In this document: positions 20,931 to 32,100 of the stretch, piece by piece
How positions within the stretch are numbered: position 1 is the stretch's first letter
Layout: each line of letters begins with the position of its first letter
DNA from: Aminivibrio pyruvatiphilus
Lineage (GTDB): Bacteria; Synergistota; Synergistia; Synergistales; Aminobacteriaceae
Assembly: GCF_004366815.1 (NCBI RefSeq)
Contig: NZ_SORI01000021.1
Coordinates: forward strand, 1 to 54,709
DNA: 54,709 nt
Direction of reading: 5' to 3'
Position numbers and translations under genes: made by a program
Notes under the pieces: model-generated
Told to the model about the DNA's origin: nothing
Seen by the model: the letters and a program-made list of their open reading frames with translations, nothing else
The model's database searches: none

Positions 20931-22433
20931 ATGGAACTCTTTGCCCTCTCTGCCGCGGAGATGGTCCGCGGCATAAAAGCAAAGGAATATTCAGCGTCGG
21001 AGGTGTTCGCCTCCTGCCTTTCCCGGATCGAAGCCCTTGAGCCGGAACTGTCCGCCCTGCTTGCTCTCACCGCCGCCAGGGGACGGGAAGAAGCGGCCCG
21101 GGTGGACGGAATGATCGCCCGGGGCGACGATCCGGGGCCCCTTGCCGGAGTGCCCGTGGTCCTGAAGGACAACATGTGCCTCCGGGGAGTTCCGGCCACC
21201 TGTGCCAGCAGGATCCTCGAGGGATGGATACCCCCCTACGACGCGGGAGTAGCGGAACTGCTCGCCGGTGCCGGTGCCGTCTTTGCCGGAAAGGCCAACA
21301 TGGACGAGTTTGCCATGGGAAGTTCCACGGAGTTCTCCGCCTTTCACCCCACGTCCAATCCCTGGGATATCGGCAGGGTCCCCGGGGGCAGCTCCGGGGG
21401 AAGCGCCGCCGCAGTGGCGGCCGGGTACGCCCCCCTGGCCCTGGGGAGTGATACCGGCGGGTCCATCCGTCAGCCCGCGTCCTACTGCGGCCTCTACGGC
21501 CTCAAGCCCACCTACGGCCTCGTGAGCCGGTGGGGCCTCGTGGCCTTCGCCTCGTCCCTCGACCAGATAGGCCCCTTCGCCCGCACCGTGGAGGACCTTG
21601 CCCTCCTGCTCTCGGTCATCGCCGCTCCCGACGCCCGGGACGGAACCTGCAGCCGCAGGGAGCGGCCGGACTACACGGCCCCCCCGGCCGCCGCCTCCCT
21701 CCGCGGCAAGAGGATCGCCGTGGTGAAGGAGCTGGATGCCATGCGGTCCTCCGTGGACCCCGAGGTACGCCGCGTCCTGGAGAACACCCTGAACCTCTGC
21801 CGGGAAGAGGGGGCGGAAATAGTGGAGGTCTCCCTTCCCGTCTCCCTCGAGTTCGGCCTGCCCTGCTACTACATCCTCGCCCCCGCCGAGGCGAGCTCGA
21901 ACCTCGCCCGGTTCGACGGCGTCCGGTACGGTCTTTCCTGCAGGGAAGACGCCCTGCTCGACCTCTACCTGACCACCCGGGGGGCCGGCTTCGGCGCCGA
22001 GGTGAAGCGGAGGATTCTCACGGGGACCTACGTGCTCAGCTCGGGGTACTATGATGCCTACTATCTCACAGCCCAGAAAGTCCGCTCCCTCATGAAGGCC
22101 GAGTTCCGGAAGGCCTTCGAAGGGTGCGACCTCATCGCCCTCCCCACGGCTCCCACACCCGCCTTCAAAAAGGGCGAGATGGTGGACGACCCCGTCCGGA
22201 TGTACCTGGCCGATGTGTTCACCCTGCCGGTGAACCTCGCCGAACTGCCGGCCCTGTCCCTCAACGGGGGATTCACCGGCGGAGAAAACCCCCTGCCCGT
22301 GGGTGTCCAGTTCATCGCTCCCCAGTGGGGCGAGCCCGAACTGCTGAACGCCGCGGCGGTCCTTGAGCGGGGCCTCGGAAAGGCGCCCATAGCGTCTCTC
22401 GGCACAGCGACGGAAGGAGGGAACGCCTCATGA
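20931..22433 (+). CDS. gatA: Asp/Glu-tRNA amidotransferase subunit A
   Basis: GatA is the amidase that frees ammonia from glutamine for the transamidation by GatB. The 500-residue protein has the full Ser-cisSer-Lys triad: K79 (VVLKDN), S154 (PGGSSGGS) and S178 ([12 protein letters not shown]). These are the same residue numbers known for the Staphylococcus aureus enzyme. It starts 3 bases after gatC, with GAGGAGTAGG upstream, and overlaps gatB by 4 bases. The tail is canonical. Confidence 0.96.
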   Translation: MELFALSAAEMVRGIKAKEYSASEVFASCLSRIEALEPELSALLALTAARGREEAARVDGMIARGDDPGPLAGVPVVLKDNMCLRGVPATCASRILEGWIPPYDAGVAELLAGAGAVFAGKANMDEFAMGSSTEFSAFHPTSNPWDIGRVPGGSSGGSAAAVAAGYAPLALGSDTGGSIRQPASYCGLYGLKPTYGLVSRWGLVAFASSLDQIGPFARTVEDLALLLSVIAAPDARDGTCSRRERPDYTAPPAAASLRGKRIAVVKELDAMRSSVDPEVRRVLENTLNLCREEGAEIVEVSLPVSLEFGLPCYYILAPAEASSNLARFDGVRYGLSCREDALLDLYLTTRGAGFGAEVKRRILTGTYVLSSGYYDAYYLTAQKVRSLMKAEFRKAFEGCDLIALPTAPTPAFKKGEMVDDPVRMYLADVFTLPVNLAELPALSLNGGFTGGENPLPVGVQFIAPQWGEPELLNAAAVLERGLGKAPIASLGTATEGGNAS

Positions 22434-23920
22434 CTTTCCGGTACATCCCCGTCATCGGCCTGGAAATTCACGTGCAGCTTTCCACGGCCACGAAAATCTT
22501 CTGCCCGTGTTCCACGGACTACATCGGTGCCGAGCCCAACACCAACGTCTGCCCCGTGTGCCTCGGCCTCCCCGGGAGCCTTCCGGTGCTCAACAAAAGG
22601 GCGGTGGAACTGGGAGTCCGGGCCGGACTGGCCCTGTCCTGCGCCATCAGGAACCACACGGTCTTCCACCGGAAGAACTATTTCTACCCCGACCTGCCCA
22701 AGGCCTACCAGATCAGCCAGTACGACCTTCCCCTCGCCGAGGGGGGAGAGATCTTCATCCCCGGCGACGACGGCCGGCCCCGGCGGATCCGCATCACCAG
22801 GCTCCACCTCGAGGAAGACGCCGGAAAACTGGTTCACTCCGCCGCCGACGGACGCCTCGAAGGGGCGGCCCTTTCCTTCGTGGACTACAACCGGGGAGGC
22901 GTTCCCCTGGCGGAGATCGTCTCCGAACCCGACATCACCTCCCCCGGGGAGGCTCGGGAGTACGTGGCCCGTATCCGCCAGACCGTGCGCTACCTCGGCG
23001 TTTCCGACGGCGATATGGAACGGGGGTCACTCCGGGTGGACGCCAACGTGTCGGTGAAGAAGACCGACGAGACATCAGGAGAGGTACTGTACTGGGGAGA
23101 GCGGACTGAGATAAAAAACATGAACTCCCTGCGGGCCGTGGAACGGGCGCTGCAGTATGAAATCCGCCGCCAGACAGCGGTCCTCGCCGGAGGGGGCGCC
23201 CTGGAGAGGGAAACCCGGCACTGGAACGACGGCGAAGGGGTCACCACCTCCATGAGAAGCAAGGAGGCCGCCAACGACTACCGCTACTTCCCCGACCCCG
23301 ACATCCCCCCCATCGTAGTGACGGAAGAGCTTCTGGAAAGCACCCGGAATGCCCTGCCGGAACTGCCCTGGGCCAAGGAGCGGCGGTTCGCGGAGGAGTA
23401 CGGCCTTCCTGAGGCCGACGCCGCCTTCATGGCGGAGAGCCTTCCCGTGGCCCTGTACTTTGAAGAATGCGTCGCAGGCGGCGCATCGCCCCTGCGGGCG
23501 GCGAACTGGATCCGCACCGAGGTCTTCCGGGTGATGAACGAGAAGGGCCTCTCCATGGATGCCTTCCCGGTGAAGCCATCCGCCCTGGCGGAACTCGTCG
23601 CCCTGGTGGACGGAGGAAAGCTCTCCACCACGGTGGCCCGGGAGGTCTTCGCCTGCCTGGCGGAAGGGAGGTCCCTCAAGGACGCGCTCGAGACGGCCGG
23701 AGCTTCTCCCGGAGGCCTGTCCGCCGAAGAGGTGGAACAAATGGTCGACCAGGTCCTTCTGGCCAACGGAGACGTGGTGGAGGAAATCCGCTCCGGCGGG
23801 GACCCCAAGGGGAAGAAAATCAAGTTCCTCGCGGGCCTTGTCATGCGGAAGGCCAGGGGCCAGGCAGATGCCGCTGCGGTCTCCGGTATCCTCGAACGCC
23901 GTCTGGGAGAGGAACGCTAG
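22430..23920 (+). CDS. gatB: Asp/Glu-tRNA amidotransferase subunit B
   Basis: GatB binds the mischarged tRNA, activates the carboxylate with ATP and transfers ammonia. The 496-residue protein begins with the conserved [11 protein letters not shown] and the zinc-site cysteines (CPCS, then CPVCLGLPG). The middle has HLEEDAGK and [14 protein letters not shown], and the C-terminus has the YqeY-like tail domain. It is coupled to gatA through ATGA at 22430-22433. Confidence 0.96.
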   Translation: MTFRYIPVIGLEIHVQLSTATKIFCPCSTDYIGAEPNTNVCPVCLGLPGSLPVLNKRAVELGVRAGLALSCAIRNHTVFHRKNYFYPDLPKAYQISQYDLPLAEGGEIFIPGDDGRPRRIRITRLHLEEDAGKLVHSAADGRLEGAALSFVDYNRGGVPLAEIVSEPDITSPGEAREYVARIRQTVRYLGVSDGDMERGSLRVDANVSVKKTDETSGEVLYWGERTEIKNMNSLRAVERALQYEIRRQTAVLAGGGALERETRHWNDGEGVTTSMRSKEAANDYRYFPDPDIPPIVVTEELLESTRNALPELPWAKERRFAEEYGLPEADAAFMAESLPVALYFEECVAGGASPLRAANWIRTEVFRVMNEKGLSMDAFPVKPSALAELVALVDGGKLSTTVAREVFACLAEGRSLKDALETAGASPGGLSAEEVEQMVDQVLLANGDVVEEIRSGGDPKGKKIKFLAGLVMRKARGQADAAAVSGILERRLGEER

Positions 23921-23950
23921 GATACCGCTCTTTATTTTCTGCCCCATTTG

Positions 23951-23979
23951 TTGACGAACGGAAACGTTATGCGTAAGAT
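23951..23979 (+). promoter_or_regulatory. Promoter of the EF-G paralogue
   Basis: TTGACG (23951-23956) and TAAGAT (23974-23979) are spaced by 17 bases, 72 bases before the start codon. This separates the EF-G-like gene from the gat operon. Confidence 0.7.
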
Positions 23980-24051
23980 ATTAAAGTTGCCCTCAATGGA
24001 CTGAGAAAACAGTCCGGGGCAAAGCACGAGACGCCGGAGGAGGTAGTTGGA

Positions 24052-26133
24052 ATGGGAACCCGTCAGCCTGAGAACACTCGCAGTATCGCAATAGCGGCCC
24101 ACGGAGGGGCAGGTAAGACATCCCTCGTCGAGGCCATGCTTTTCGATAACGGCATCACGTCCAGACTGGGGAAGGTCGAGGACGGCAACACCGTAAGCGA
24201 TTTCAGCCAGGAGGAACAGAAACGGCAAATCTCGATCAATACTTCCCTTATCACCATGGAGCGCAAGGGCAGACAGCTCTTCGTCCTCGACACCCCGGGA
24301 TTCGCCGACTTCGTTGGAGAAATGCGGTCCGCCATCCGGGTGGCCGACTCGCTGCTCATCGCCGTGAGCGGTGTCAGCGGCATCGAAGTCCAGACCGACA
24401 AGGCCTGGGAAACGGGAAGTGAATTCAATCTTCCCACCGCGTTCTACATCTCCAAGCTTGACCGGGAAAACGCCGACTTCGGCAAGGTCCTGAACGATAT
24501 CCGGTCCGACTACAGCGACAAGGCCGTGGCGGCCTTTCTGCCCGTCGGTGCGGAAGCCTCCTTCAAGGGAGTGGTGGACCTCCTCGGGAACAAGGCATAT
24601 ATGTATGAAACCAACGGCAGCGGCAAATTTACCGAGGGCGACATCCCCGCCGACATGGCCGACGAGGCCGCCCAGGCAAGGGAATCCCTCGTGGAAGCCA
24701 TTGTCGAGGCCGACGACGAACTCATGATGCGCTACCTCGACGGCGAGACCATTCCCGTGGAGGAGCTCCTTCCCGCTCTCAGGAAGGCCATCGCTTCCCG
24801 CACTGTTCTGCCCGTCTTCCCCGGCTCATCTACCCTGAACGTGGGCGTTCACCAGATCCTCGACTTCATCGCCGACTTCTTCCCCTCGCCCCTGGACTCC
24901 AGGAGCCGCCCCGCCCTGAAGGGGCAGGAAAGCGTCGAGATCGTCCCCGATCCCGCAGGGCAGTTCTCGGCCATCTGCTTCAAGGTCATGGTGGACCCCT
25001 ACGTAGGCAAGCTCTCCTTCATCCGGGTCAACTCCGGAAACCTCACGTCCGACAACACAATTTTCAACGTGAACAAGGGTGAAGAGGAACGGATCAGCGC
25101 CTTCAAGTTCATGACCGGCAAAGAGGGCAAGGACGTCAAGGAGATCACCGTGGGCGACATCCTCGCCATTCCCAAGCTCCACAGCACCCAGGTGGGGGAC
25201 AGCCTTTCCGTGAAGGGCTCCACCGTCACCTTCCCGCCCATCGACTTCCCGAAGCCTGTCTACAGCGTGGCCATCATCGCCAAGAGCCGGGCCGACGAAG
25301 ACAAGCTGGGCAACGCCATCCACAAGACCCTTGAGGAAGACCCCAGCCTCACCTTCGAAAAAAATCCCGAGACCAACGACAGCGTTCTCTCCGGAATGGG
25401 CGACATGCACATCGACATCGTCCTTTCCCGCATCAAGGAGCGTTACGGCGTGGAGCTTGACACGAAGACCCCCCAGGTTCCCTACCGGGAGACCATCCGG
25501 AAGACCGCCGAAGCCCAGGGCAAGCACAAGAAACAGACGGGCGGCCACGGCCAGTACGGCGACGTCCACGTCCGGTACACTCCCCTCGAGCGGGGAGAGG
25601 GCTTTGTCTTTGAGGATAAAATTGTCGGCGGCGCCATCCCCAAGGGATTCATTCCCGCCGTCGAGAAGGGCCTTCGGGAAGCCCTCGTCAAGGGCCCCCT
25701 TGCCAGTTTCCCCGTGGTGGACTTCAAGGCCACCCTCTTCTTCGGCTCCTACCATGACGTGGACAGCTCGGAAATGGCCTTCAAGCTCGCTGCGCGGCTG
25801 TCCTTCAAGAAGGGCATTCTCGAGGCGAACCCTGTGCTCCTGGAACCCATCATGAACGTGGAAGTCACCGTTCCCGAGGAGTATCTCGGCGACGTCATGG
25901 GCGACTTCAACGGACGGAGAGGACGGATCCTCGGCATCGACAGCAAGGGACACCAGCAGGTAGTCAAGGCACAGTGCCCTCTCGCGGAGATGTTCCGCTA
26001 CGCCATCATCCTCCGCTCCATGACCTCCGGCCGGGGAACCTTCACCATGGAATACGACCACTATGAGGACGTCCCCGCCGAGATCTCGAAGAAGGTCATC
26101 GCGGCCCACAAGCAGGAGGACGAAGAGGAATAG
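24052..26133 (+). CDS. Elongation factor G paralogue (EF-G-like GTPase)
   Basis: The 693-residue protein has all five EF-G domains, but its GTPase motifs are unusual. The P-loop is AHGGAGKTS (16-24). The switch II motif reads DTPGFADF (80-87) where true EF-G has DTPGHVDF, so the catalytic histidine is replaced by Phe at 84. The base-recognition motif is SKLD (134-137) instead of NKxD. Domain IV keeps GGHGQYGDV and the C-terminal EF-G fold. This matches the widespread FusA2-type paralogues of unclear role, not the main translocase. Its own promoter and strong ribosome site (GGAGGAGG) suggest separate control. A role in ribosome recycling or stress is possible but unproven. Confidence 0.88.
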   Translation: MGTRQPENTRSIAIAAHGGAGKTSLVEAMLFDNGITSRLGKVEDGNTVSDFSQEEQKRQISINTSLITMERKGRQLFVLDTPGFADFVGEMRSAIRVADSLLIAVSGVSGIEVQTDKAWETGSEFNLPTAFYISKLDRENADFGKVLNDIRSDYSDKAVAAFLPVGAEASFKGVVDLLGNKAYMYETNGSGKFTEGDIPADMADEAAQARESLVEAIVEADDELMMRYLDGETIPVEELLPALRKAIASRTVLPVFPGSSTLNVGVHQILDFIADFFPSPLDSRSRPALKGQESVEIVPDPAGQFSAICFKVMVDPYVGKLSFIRVNSGNLTSDNTIFNVNKGEEERISAFKFMTGKEGKDVKEITVGDILAIPKLHSTQVGDSLSVKGSTVTFPPIDFPKPVYSVAIIAKSRADEDKLGNAIHKTLEEDPSLTFEKNPETNDSVLSGMGDMHIDIVLSRIKERYGVELDTKTPQVPYRETIRKTAEAQGKHKKQTGGHGQYGDVHVRYTPLERGEGFVFEDKIVGGAIPKGFIPAVEKGLREALVKGPLASFPVVDFKATLFFGSYHDVDSSEMAFKLAARLSFKKGILEANPVLLEPIMNVEVTVPEEYLGDVMGDFNGRRGRILGIDSKGHQQVVKAQCPLAEMFRYAIILRSMTSGRGTFTMEYDHYEDVPAEISKKVIAAHKQEDEEE

Positions 26134-26160
26134 GGTCCCCCGAAATCACGGAAAGAATCC

Positions 26161-26187
26161 GGAGCCCCGCGCCAGCCGCGGGGCTCC
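26161..26187. terminator. GC-rich perfect hairpin after the EF-G paralogue
   Basis: Ten-base arms GGAGCCCCGC and GCGGGGCTCC enclose seven bases. There is no T run after it on either strand, so termination may be partial. It could also stabilise the end of the upstream message. Confidence 0.4.
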
Positions 26188-26209
26188 GCCTATAGGGAGG
26201 TGGAGAACC

Positions 26210-27784
26210 ATGAAGAAAAAAATCATCGTCGTCGGGGCGGGAGGAGCAGGCCTTACCGCCGCGGTCGCGGCGGCCAAAAAAGGCGCAGAAGTCCTGCTGC
26301 TCTCCAAGACAGCGTGCGGAGATGCGAACTGTACCGCCTATTCCGGGGGCCTCTTTTCTCTCTCATCCGGAACGGTGACCCCGGATGACCACTTCCGGCG
26401 GATTGTTGAGACAGGCCGGGGGGTGAACGACCAGAAGCTTGTCCGGGTGCTGGCCGAAGAATCGGAAAAAAGTCTGCGGACCCTGGCGGACTGGGGCGTC
26501 ACTCTGAAGATCAGCGACTCGGGGCATGCCACAGTGCGGAAATCGGCCCCGTCGGAGATCATGGGCGGGGGAGGACTGACCAGGGAACTTACCGCCATCG
26601 CGAGGGCGGAAGGAGTCTCCATCCTCGAAAACTGTGCCGCGATGAAAATTCTCGTTGGGGAGAGAGGGGCGGAAGGACTGGAGTGGGTGAACTGGAAAAC
26701 GGGGAAACAGTACCGGTCACCGGCATCCGCCGTCATTCTCGCCTCCGGCGGGGGAGGCAGAATCTATTCCCGGACGGACAACCCCTCACGGATGACCGGC
26801 GACGGATACGCCCTTGCCCTCGAAGCGGGGCTCAGTCTCGTAGACATGGAATATGTTCAGTTCTACCCCCTGGGCTGGAAAGACTCCGCCTTCCCCCTGT
26901 GGATGGTGGGGCTCACCATCCTGGACTACATTCCCGTCACCGACGACATCGGCAGGGAATTTCTCCGGGAGGCCATTCTTTCCTGGGGGCTCTCCTCGGG
27001 GAAGGAGGCGAACTACTTCGCAAGGGACAAAAGCGCCATCTTTCTCTCCCGCCACGAGCGGCAGGGAGGAAAGACCCTGCTTCACCTGGAGGACTTGGGG
27101 GAAGAGATGCTGACCATTCCTGATGTACGGGTATCCCTCATGATTGACCTTCCCCCGGAGCGCCGGACCGGGCCGGTGGAGCTTTCACCCATCCAGCACT
27201 ATTTCACTGGAGGAATACCCATCGACACCGGGGGACGGACCGCCCTTCCGGGGCTGTACGCCTGCGGAGAGGTGACCGGAGGCGTGGACGGTGCCAGCCG
27301 CATGGGAGGCAACGCCCTGACGAACATCGTCACCTTCGGCCTCCGGGCCGGCAGATTCGCGGCAGAAGAGGCGGCGGAAGGCAGCACCGGGGACATTGCG
27401 GAAATCCGTGCTGAACTGTCCTTCCTCGCCCCCGAAGGGGGTATCCGCCCCCGGGAGGCCAGGGAGCGGCTTCAGGCTATCGTCCAGGAAGGGCTGGGCC
27501 CCTGCAGGAGCGGCGAAGGTCTCCGCCGTTGCCTATCAGCCATGGAGGAATGGAAAGGCTCATTCCCGCCCCTGAAGGCGGAAGGTCCCATGGATCTCCT
27601 CCATGCCCTGGAGATGAAGGGCCTCTCCTGTACAGCCGAGGCGGTGGCCCATGCAGCCCTTCTCCGGGAGGAAAGCCGGGGCGTCCACTTCCGGGACGAT
27701 TTTCCGGAGGAGCGGGAGGAATGGGTGTCCCGGATCCTGGTCTCCGCCGAAAAAGGGAAGCTCAAAGCAACGAGGGAAAACTAA
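26210..27784 (+). CDS. FAD-dependent oxidoreductase, fumarate reductase/succinate dehydrogenase flavoprotein type
   Basis: The 524-residue protein has a dinucleotide fold at its start (IIVVGAGGAGLTAAVAAA), the substrate-binding capping domain in the middle, and the late FAD signature GLYACGEVTGGVDGASRMGGNAL. SPIQHYFTGG provides the family's substrate-site histidine. It lacks a signal peptide and haem motifs, so it is a soluble cytosolic enzyme. A fumarate reductase, urocanate reductase-like or L-aspartate oxidase-like reaction are all possible. No iron-sulfur or membrane partner is adjacent, unlike a true respiratory complex. The ATG at 26210 follows AGGGAGGTGGAG. It may be read through from the EF-G-like gene past the hairpin. 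Confidence 0.82.
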   Translation: MKKKIIVVGAGGAGLTAAVAAAKKGAEVLLLSKTACGDANCTAYSGGLFSLSSGTVTPDDHFRRIVETGRGVNDQKLVRVLAEESEKSLRTLADWGVTLKISDSGHATVRKSAPSEIMGGGGLTRELTAIARAEGVSILENCAAMKILVGERGAEGLEWVNWKTGKQYRSPASAVILASGGGGRIYSRTDNPSRMTGDGYALALEAGLSLVDMEYVQFYPLGWKDSAFPLWMVGLTILDYIPVTDDIGREFLREAILSWGLSSGKEANYFARDKSAIFLSRHERQGGKTLLHLEDLGEEMLTIPDVRVSLMIDLPPERRTGPVELSPIQHYFTGGIPIDTGGRTALPGLYACGEVTGGVDGASRMGGNALTNIVTFGLRAGRFAAEEAAEGSTGDIAEIRAELSFLAPEGGIRPREARERLQAIVQEGLGPCRSGEGLRRCLSAMEEWKGSFPPLKAEGPMDLLHALEMKGLSCTAEAVAHAALLREESRGVHFRDDFPEEREEWVSRILVSAEKGKLKATREN

Positions 27785-27794
27785 GGGGAGTCGA

Positions 27795-27831
27795 AGAAAA
27801 AAGGAGGAGCGGGAAATATCCCGCTCCTCCT
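27795..27831 (-). terminator. Terminator of the LivK-type gene
   Basis: A perfect 13-pair stem (27802-27814 with 27819-27831) has a four-base loop. On the minus strand it is followed by TTTTTTC. It also sits just after the convergent flavoprotein gene and may slow transcription from that side. Confidence 0.9.
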
Positions 27832-27850
27832 GCCGTATTGCCGCAGTTCG

Positions 27851-29017
27851 TTAGAACGTGTCCTGGGGAGCCCACATCTCGAGGAAGTTGAAGCTCCTGT
27901 CCTTCCAGATCATCATGGCCGCGGGCTTGTTCAGCGGATTGTGGGTCTCCTTGTCCACCGTAAGGGTAAAATGGACGAGGCGAAGGTCTTTCGTGTTTTC
28001 CATGGCATCCCTGACCGCCACGGGATCCGCTTTTCCCGCCTTCTTGATCGCCTCGGCCACCCAGGTGATGAGGTCGTAGGAGTTTGCCACGTTCGAGGGC
28101 TCGGCGGCGGGCCTGCCGTATTCCTTCTCGAACCGGGAGAGCAGGAGAACCAGCTGCGGGTTGGTCAGGTCCATGCTGTAGACCCAGTAGCTCCCCTCCA
28201 TGGCGTCTCCGGCTATTTCGTGCATGCTGGGGCTGAAGCCGTCCCCTCCGATGAAAATGGGCTTCCAGTCCAGTTCGGCGGCCTGCTTCATTATGAGCCC
28301 CATCTCCTTGTAGAGGATGGGAAGGGCCACGGCTTCAGCTCCCGTCGCCTTCATCTCCGTGAGCTGAGCCCGGAAATCCACGTCGCCGCCCCGGAATCCC
28401 CAGACTCCCTTCAGGTCGCCCTTGAGCTCAGCGAACCGGGCCGTGAAGAATTCTTTCAGGCCTTCGGAGTAGTCGCTGCCCACGTCGGTGATGACCGCAG
28501 CGCTCTTGACCCCCAGCCTGTTGATGAGGTAGTCCGCCATGACCTTGCCCTGGTAGGGGTCGGTGTAGCTCATGCGGAAGGTGAACGGACGTACCTGCCC
28601 TGTCTTCGGGTCCACCGTCACGGCTGGGTTGGTGCTCGCCGTACCGATCTGGGGGACTCCGGCGGCGGTGACCACCGAGGCGGTGGCGATGTTCAGACCG
28701 CTGTAGTTGGTGCCGCCGATGGCCACCACCTTGTCCTCGTGGACAAGCCGCCGTGCCGCCTGGATGGCATCCTCCTGCCGTCCGCGCACGTCGTAATAGA
28801 TCAGCTCAAGGGGGCGTCCGAGCACTCCGCCGGCCTCGTTCAGTTCCTTCACGGCGAGAAGGGCTCCGTCCCGTTCATGCTGTCCCCAGGTTGAGCCGTC
28901 GCCGGTGAGCGTGGCCAGGTAGCCGATCTTGATGGGTTCGCCCGACGGAGCCGCACAGGCCGCGGCGCCGAAGGCGAGGAGTATCGCAACTGCAAAAGAC
29001 AGACCATATCGTTTCAT
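27851..29017 (-). CDS. Branched-chain amino acid type substrate-binding protein (LivK family)
   Basis: This is the extracytoplasmic receptor of an ABC importer of the LIV/HAAT class, expected to bind leucine-type or other amino acids. The 388-residue product starts with a signal peptide (MKRYGLSFAVAILLAFGAAACAAPSG); the AAAC could be a lipobox cysteine near residue 20. The mature protein is a type I periplasmic binding fold (IKIGYLATLTGDGSTWGQ, VVAIGGTNYSG, then two Rossmann lobes). No permease or ATPase gene is next to it, so it must pair with a transporter elsewhere or act as a sensor. Start ATG at 29017 follows GGGAGGCG. Its first 41 mature residues match the sensor domain of the kinase at the window end at 25 positions. 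Confidence 0.92.
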   Translation of the reverse strand: MKRYGLSFAVAILLAFGAAACAAPSGEPIKIGYLATLTGDGSTWGQHERDGALLAVKELNEAGGVLGRPLELIYYDVRGRQEDAIQAARRLVHEDKVVAIGGTNYSGLNIATASVVTAAGVPQIGTASTNPAVTVDPKTGQVRPFTFRMSYTDPYQGKVMADYLINRLGVKSAAVITDVGSDYSEGLKEFFTARFAELKGDLKGVWGFRGGDVDFRAQLTEMKATGAEAVALPILYKEMGLIMKQAAELDWKPIFIGGDGFSPSMHEIAGDAMEGSYWVYSMDLTNPQLVLLLSRFEKEYGRPAAEPSNVANSYDLITWVAEAIKKAGKADPVAVRDAMENTKDLRLVHFTLTVDKETHNPLNKPAAMMIWKDRSFNFLEMWAPQDTF

Positions 29018-29046
29018 TATTTCGCCTCCCTGCAAATTTTCCGCTT

Positions 29047-29075
29047 AGTCTAAAGGCGGCTGTTCTCCGTGTCAA
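29047..29075 (-). promoter_or_regulatory. Strong promoter of the LivK-type gene
   Basis: On the minus strand a perfect TTGACA (29075-29070) is separated by 17 bases from TAGACT (29052-29047). It lies 29 bases before the start codon. Confidence 0.85.
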
Positions 29076-29095
29076 TAGGCTGACAAAAAATCAAC

Positions 29096-29130
29096 AAAAA
29101 TTCAGAGGGCGGCAGAAGCCGCCCTCTGAA
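29096..29130 (-). terminator. Terminator of the bifurcation-type operon
   Basis: A perfect 13-pair stem, TTCAGAGGGCGGC with its complement, has an AGAA loop (29101-29130). On the minus strand it is followed by TTTTTG. It lies just past the stop of the large subunit. Confidence 0.9.
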
Positions 29131-29156
29131 AATGTGAATGATGGATTTCTGCAGTC

Positions 29157-32100
29157 TCAGCGGGCTACAGGGTTCGAGGGAATTTTTCCTCCCGATGGAA
29201 GAGTCGCTCTTGAAAGAAGGTCACAGATGTTCCTTCCCGTTTTTTTCGCCAGGGGTCCCTTCCGGACGGCGAGTTCCCTGCCCTCCAGGTTCACCGTGGT
29301 GCCTTCCTTTTCAGGCCACGGAAGAAGAGGCAGAAGGACCGACGCTTTCTCTGAAAGAGGCGAGGAGTCGGCGGAGAGCACCGCAAAGTCGGTGCCGCGC
29401 AGATCCTCTTCCGAGAAGCCCGCCTCTTCCGGGGTGATTCCGATGAAGAGCATCCCCGACGGCCTGTTCTTCTTAGCCTCGCCGGCAGAGAGAACTCCGG
29501 GAAGTACGGAAAGCAGCCCCGCCGTTCCCGCTCCCCTGAAGAGGAGGAGGTACCGGCCCCCCTGAAGGGTTGCGGCAAGGCTGAAAGAGTCACCCGCAGG
29601 CTGTCCCGGTCCCAGAAGAGTGACGGGGTGTTTCGCCGCTGCGAGAAGACCGGCGGCCTTTTCAAGGGATCCGGGGCACAGGCCCGCTTTCCCTGCCATG
29701 GCCGCGAAATCGGCAGGAACCTTCTCCCTGGCTGCCTTCACGGCATCAGTGAGAGCCCGGATCGCTTCCGCCTCTTTGCCCGCTTCGGGAGCGAGGATCA
29801 CGGCGTCTCCCCTGTCAAGAATGCCGGGGGTGCCGCCGAGACAGACCACGGCTGCCTGGCGGTGCCGCATGGCCCTCCGGAGCCACGATGTCAGAACGGG
29901 CTGGTCTTCGTCGGTGTTCGCCCCCAAAAGCAGGAAGGCGTCCCCTTCGCTGAAGGAGGCGTAGGAGGCCCGGATAATATCCTTTCTCTTTTCCGCCTCG
30001 GCGAGGAAGGGCAGGAATTCCGCTCCCTCGGCCGCCGAAATGACCGCTTCGGGCGTACGGAGCGCAGCGTAGTCCCGGAGAGCTTTCGCCTCCTGCAGGG
30101 TGAGGTTCGTCCCCGCCACGTAGGCCGCGCCCTTCGTTGCCGCAAGGCGGTCGAAGGCGGCCACGGCTTCGTCGAGGGACACGGACTCGCCGTTCACTGC
30201 CGGGTCGAAGTTTCCCGAGTCCTTCACGTCCCGGAAGCCGTACCGTCCCATGAAGCAGCATGACCCGAAGGTGGGGGCCGTAGGGTTGTCCAGGTCGGTG
30301 GTGATCCGGACGATCCGGGAGCGCCTGCGGTCCAGGTTAAGGTCGAGTTCGCAGCCCACGGGGCACATCTGGCAGGTGGTCCTGACGATCTCCGGCTCCT
30401 CCAGGTGGGGCCACCGTTCGGCCCGTTTTTCCATGAGGGCCCCCACGGGACAGACCTGGGTGCAGAGACCGCAGAATGTGCAGTCCGAGTGCTCCATGTC
30501 GTTATAGAACTGGGGCGTCAGCACCGACTCGAAGCCCCGCTTCGCGAAGTCGATGGCGTGGAAGCCGGAGATCTCGTCACAGGCCCGAACGCACTTGGAG
30601 CAGAGGATGCACTTGTCCAGGTTCCGGATATAGTACTGGTTCGCGTCCTCGAACTTGGCAATGTGCTCGCCGGCAAGCTTCTCCGGCTGCACCTCGTGGC
30701 TGGTGGCGTATTTCCGGAGTTTGCACTCGAAGACGTCGGCGCAGCCGCATTCCATGCACCTCTTCGCGTCCCGGAGGGTCTGCTCCTCCGTCAGCCCGGG
30801 GCTGTACTCGGCGAAAGGCTTTGCGAGCCGTGTCTCTCCGCTCACGTGGGGTACGTGCTCCTGGACGGTTTTTTCCACGTCCCTGAAGTCCTCGGGGCCG
30901 AGGTCCGTCCGGACGATATCGTAGAAGAAGGGTTTCTTCGGTGTCCCGTGGGTCAGGTAGTGGTCGAGGGAGTCGGCGGCCCAGTGGCCGTTGCCGATGG
31001 CTTCGATGGCGATCTTCGGGCCCGTCTGCTGGTCGCCGCATACAAATACGCCCGGGAGGGGAGTGTCGTAGTCGGGGCCGGCCTTCATCTTCCGGCCGTC
31101 GTGCAGTTCCGAGGGCACTCCCGAGAAGTCGATGGCCTGGCCCACGGCGGCGATGACCGTATCCACCTCGAGAACGAAGGTCTCACCGGTGGGCACGGGG
31201 CTCCGCCGACCCGAGGCGTCCGGTTCCCCGAGCTTCATCCGCTCGCAGACCACCCGTTCCACCCTGCCGTTCCCCTCGATTGATTTCGGGGCCGCGAGGT
31301 AGATGAAGTTCACGCCTTCCCCTGTGGCCTCCTCGATCTCGAGATCGTCGGCGGGCATCTCCTCCCGGCTCCTCCGGTAGAGCACCGACACTTCCTCGGC
31401 GCCGAGGCGGCGGGCAGAACGGCAGGCGTCCATGGCGGTGTTGCCTCCTCCCACCACGGCTACCCTTCTGCCGATTTTCACGTCAGGGTTGGTCTTCACG
31501 TCGTAGAGGAAGTTGATGCCTCCAAGGACACCGTCCAGGTCCTCCCCGGGCACCCGCATGGGAGAGGACTTCCAGCAGCCCATGGCCAGGATGACGCCGT
31601 CGAAATCCCTGCGGAGTTCGTCGAGGGTGATGTTCTTTCCCAGGGTCATGCCGGTGCGCACCTCCACGCCGTGGGCGAGGAGCCAGTCGATCTCCTTCTG
31701 GAGGACGGCCTGGGGAAGGCGGTAGTCGGGAATGCCGTAGCGCATCATCCCGCCGAGAAGGGCTTCCTTCTCGAAGATGACGGGCCGGTAGCCTTTCAGG
31801 CGCAGGTAGTAGGCCGCGGAGATTCCGGCGGGCCCGCCGCCCACGACGGCGACAGTTTTGCCGTTGTCTTCGATTCCGGGGATGAATCCCGGGGAATCGT
31901 TATTGATGGCCCAGTCGCCTACGAAGCGCTTGATCTCCTTAATTGACACGGGCGCGTCGTCCACGAAGTTCCTGCGGCACTTCTTCTCGCAGGGGGCGGG
32001 ACAGACCCGGCCGATGCATGCGGGAAGGGTGACGTGGTGGTGGAGCACGTCAAGGGATTCCTGGTATTTTCCCTGGGCGGCCAGGTTGATGTAGGCCTGC

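Noticed and set aside
24826-26109. 427-residue minus-strand frame over the EF-G paralogue
   Set aside because: Antisense shadow with no recognisable domain or start site.
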